From: Hydrogenophaga crassostreae | GTDB taxonomy: Bacteria; Pseudomonadota; Gammaproteobacteria; Burkholderiales; Burkholderiaceae_C | DNA length: 64,000 nucleotides | Assembly (NCBI RefSeq): GCF_001761385.1 | Contig: NZ_CP017476.1 | Coordinates: forward strand, 2,283,501-2,347,500 | Direction: 5' to 3' | Part shown: positions 63,414-64,000 of the stretch, in pieces | How positions within the stretch are numbered: the stretch's first letter is position 1 | Layout: each line of letters opens with the position of its first letter | Notes under the pieces: generated by a model | What the model was told of the DNA's origin: nothing | Database searches by the model: none | Seen by the model: the letters and a program-made list of their open reading frames with translations, nothing else | Translations under genes and position numbers: made by a program

Positions 63414-63938
63414 ATGCTGACTGAAGACGGTAACCACCTTTACGTCTCTTACGACGAGTACCACAACCTGATCGAAAAGCTGGCGCTCAAGGTGTACCAG
63501 TCGGAGTGGGCGTTCGACACGATTTTGTGCCTGGCCCGCGGCGGTATGCGCCCAGGCGACGTGCTTTCCCGCATTTTTGATGTTCCGCTGGCGATCATGT
63601 CGACCAGCTCCTACCGTGCCAATGCCGGCACCGAGCAGGGCAATCTCGACATTGCCCACTACATCACCACGCCCAAGGGCGAGATCGCGGGCAAGGTTTT
63701 GCTGGTGGACGATCTGGCTGACTCAGGCCACACGCTCAAGGCTGTGATTGGCCAGCTGACGAACAACTACCCAGCGATCACCGAAATGCGCAGCGCCGTG
63801 ATCTGGACCAAAGAGCTGTCGACCTTTACGCCCGACTACTCGGTCGAATTTCTGCCTACCAACCCCTGGATTCACCAGCCGTTTGAGAGCTACGACAGCT
63901 TGCGCCCTGCACAGCTGTTGGAAAAGTGGAAGCTGTGA
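63414..63938 (+). CDS. Purine-type phosphoribosyltransferase
   Basis: 174-residue type I phosphoribosyltransferase. The PRPP motif is VLLVDDLADSGHTLK; the N-terminus has LCLARGGMRPGDVLSRIFDVP, as in hypoxanthine/xanthine-guanine enzymes. GGAG precedes the ATG. It follows purA by 45 bases, which suggests a purine salvage role, but the base used cannot be fixed from sequence. Confidence 0.88.
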   Translation: MLTEDGNHLYVSYDEYHNLIEKLALKVYQSEWAFDTILCLARGGMRPGDVLSRIFDVPLAIMSTSSYRANAGTEQGNLDIAHYITTPKGEIAGKVLLVDDLADSGHTLKAVIGQLTNNYPAITEMRSAVIWTKELSTFTPDYSVEFLPTNPWIHQPFESYDSLRPAQLLEKWKL

Positions 63939-64000
63939 CCAGGGCATTGCCCATTCGGTTTCGCCGCAGCGACCCATGGGGTAGGCTTCAGGGTGTACAA
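63939..64000. other. Window end, no feature seen
   Basis: 62 bases after the phosphoribosyltransferase stop; no start codon with a convincing ribosome-binding site and no terminator. Confidence 0.4.

Noticed and set aside
1..64000. tRNA, rRNA, CRISPR array, insertion sequences, toxin-antitoxin or defence genes
   Set aside because: I looked for cloverleaf T-arm patterns, regularly spaced repeats, transposase motifs and small paired genes, and found none that I can support.

Overview
The window is a high-GC stretch from a betaproteobacterium, most likely a Burkholderiales member of the family Comamonadaceae (Hydrogenophaga/Acidovorax-like). This is inferred from gene order and protein character: a pyruvate dehydrogenase E3 with its own lipoyl domain, the runs hfq-hflX-hflK-hflC-DUF2065-hisZ-purA and ndk-rlmN-pilW-rodZ-ispG-hisS-yfgM-bamB-der, and bamD/rluD back to back. 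Nearly everything is chromosomal housekeeping. I see no rRNA, tRNA, CRISPR array, insertion sequence, prophage or plasmid gene.

Layout. 1-4972: carbamoyl-phosphate synthase (carA 3' end, LysE-type exporter, small unknown gene, carB). 5004-6544: greA behind a promoter-plus-terminator leader, a DUF4149 membrane protein, and the wreck of a prohibitin-family gene. 6611-10795, minus strand: folD, then a FixJ-type response regulator and a PAS sensor kinase. 11001-17339: the pyruvate dehydrogenase operon aceE-aceF-lpdA, divergent from the kinase. 17589-23359: a PQQ-type sugar dehydrogenase, rarD, and a very long class A penicillin-binding protein. 23409-26254, minus strand: a TRAP-TAXI uptake system. 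26601-30136: accessory-looking singles (lipoprotein, broken SDR gene, NlpC/P60 peptidase, TetR regulator, isochorismatase-like hydrolase). 30376-32760: prpE and an ArsR regulator. 32966-38722: the 2-oxoglutarate dehydrogenase operon sucA-sucB-lpd, with a one-base frameshift in sucA as given. 38855-42963: zapE, a PP2C phosphatase, a DinG/YoaA-type helicase. 42977-47028: bamD, rluD, scpB, rluB. 47122-55086: ndk to bamB. 55210-63938: der, hfq, hflX, hflK, hflC, DUF2065, hisZ, purA and a phosphoribosyltransferase.

How the genes work together. Two 2-oxoacid dehydrogenase complexes, each with a dedicated E3, carry carbon from pyruvate into and round the TCA cycle; prpE adds propionyl-CoA input. Envelope assembly is well represented (bamB, bamD, rodZ, pilW, the class A PBP, an NlpC/P60 peptidase), as are RNA and ribosome maintenance (rlmN, rluB, rluD, der, hflX, hfq) and purine, pyrimidine and histidine supply (carAB, folD, purA, hisZ, phosphoribosyltransferase).

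No clearly new multi-gene system is visible. The points most worth a second look are non-coding or degenerate: a dispersed repeat of 84-92 bases that follows the stop codons of folD, aceE and lpd in the same orientation; a greA leader that resembles the E. coli GraL arrangement; a prohibitin gene collapsed by an internal deletion; the sucA frameshift; and an SDR remnant with an in-frame stop.
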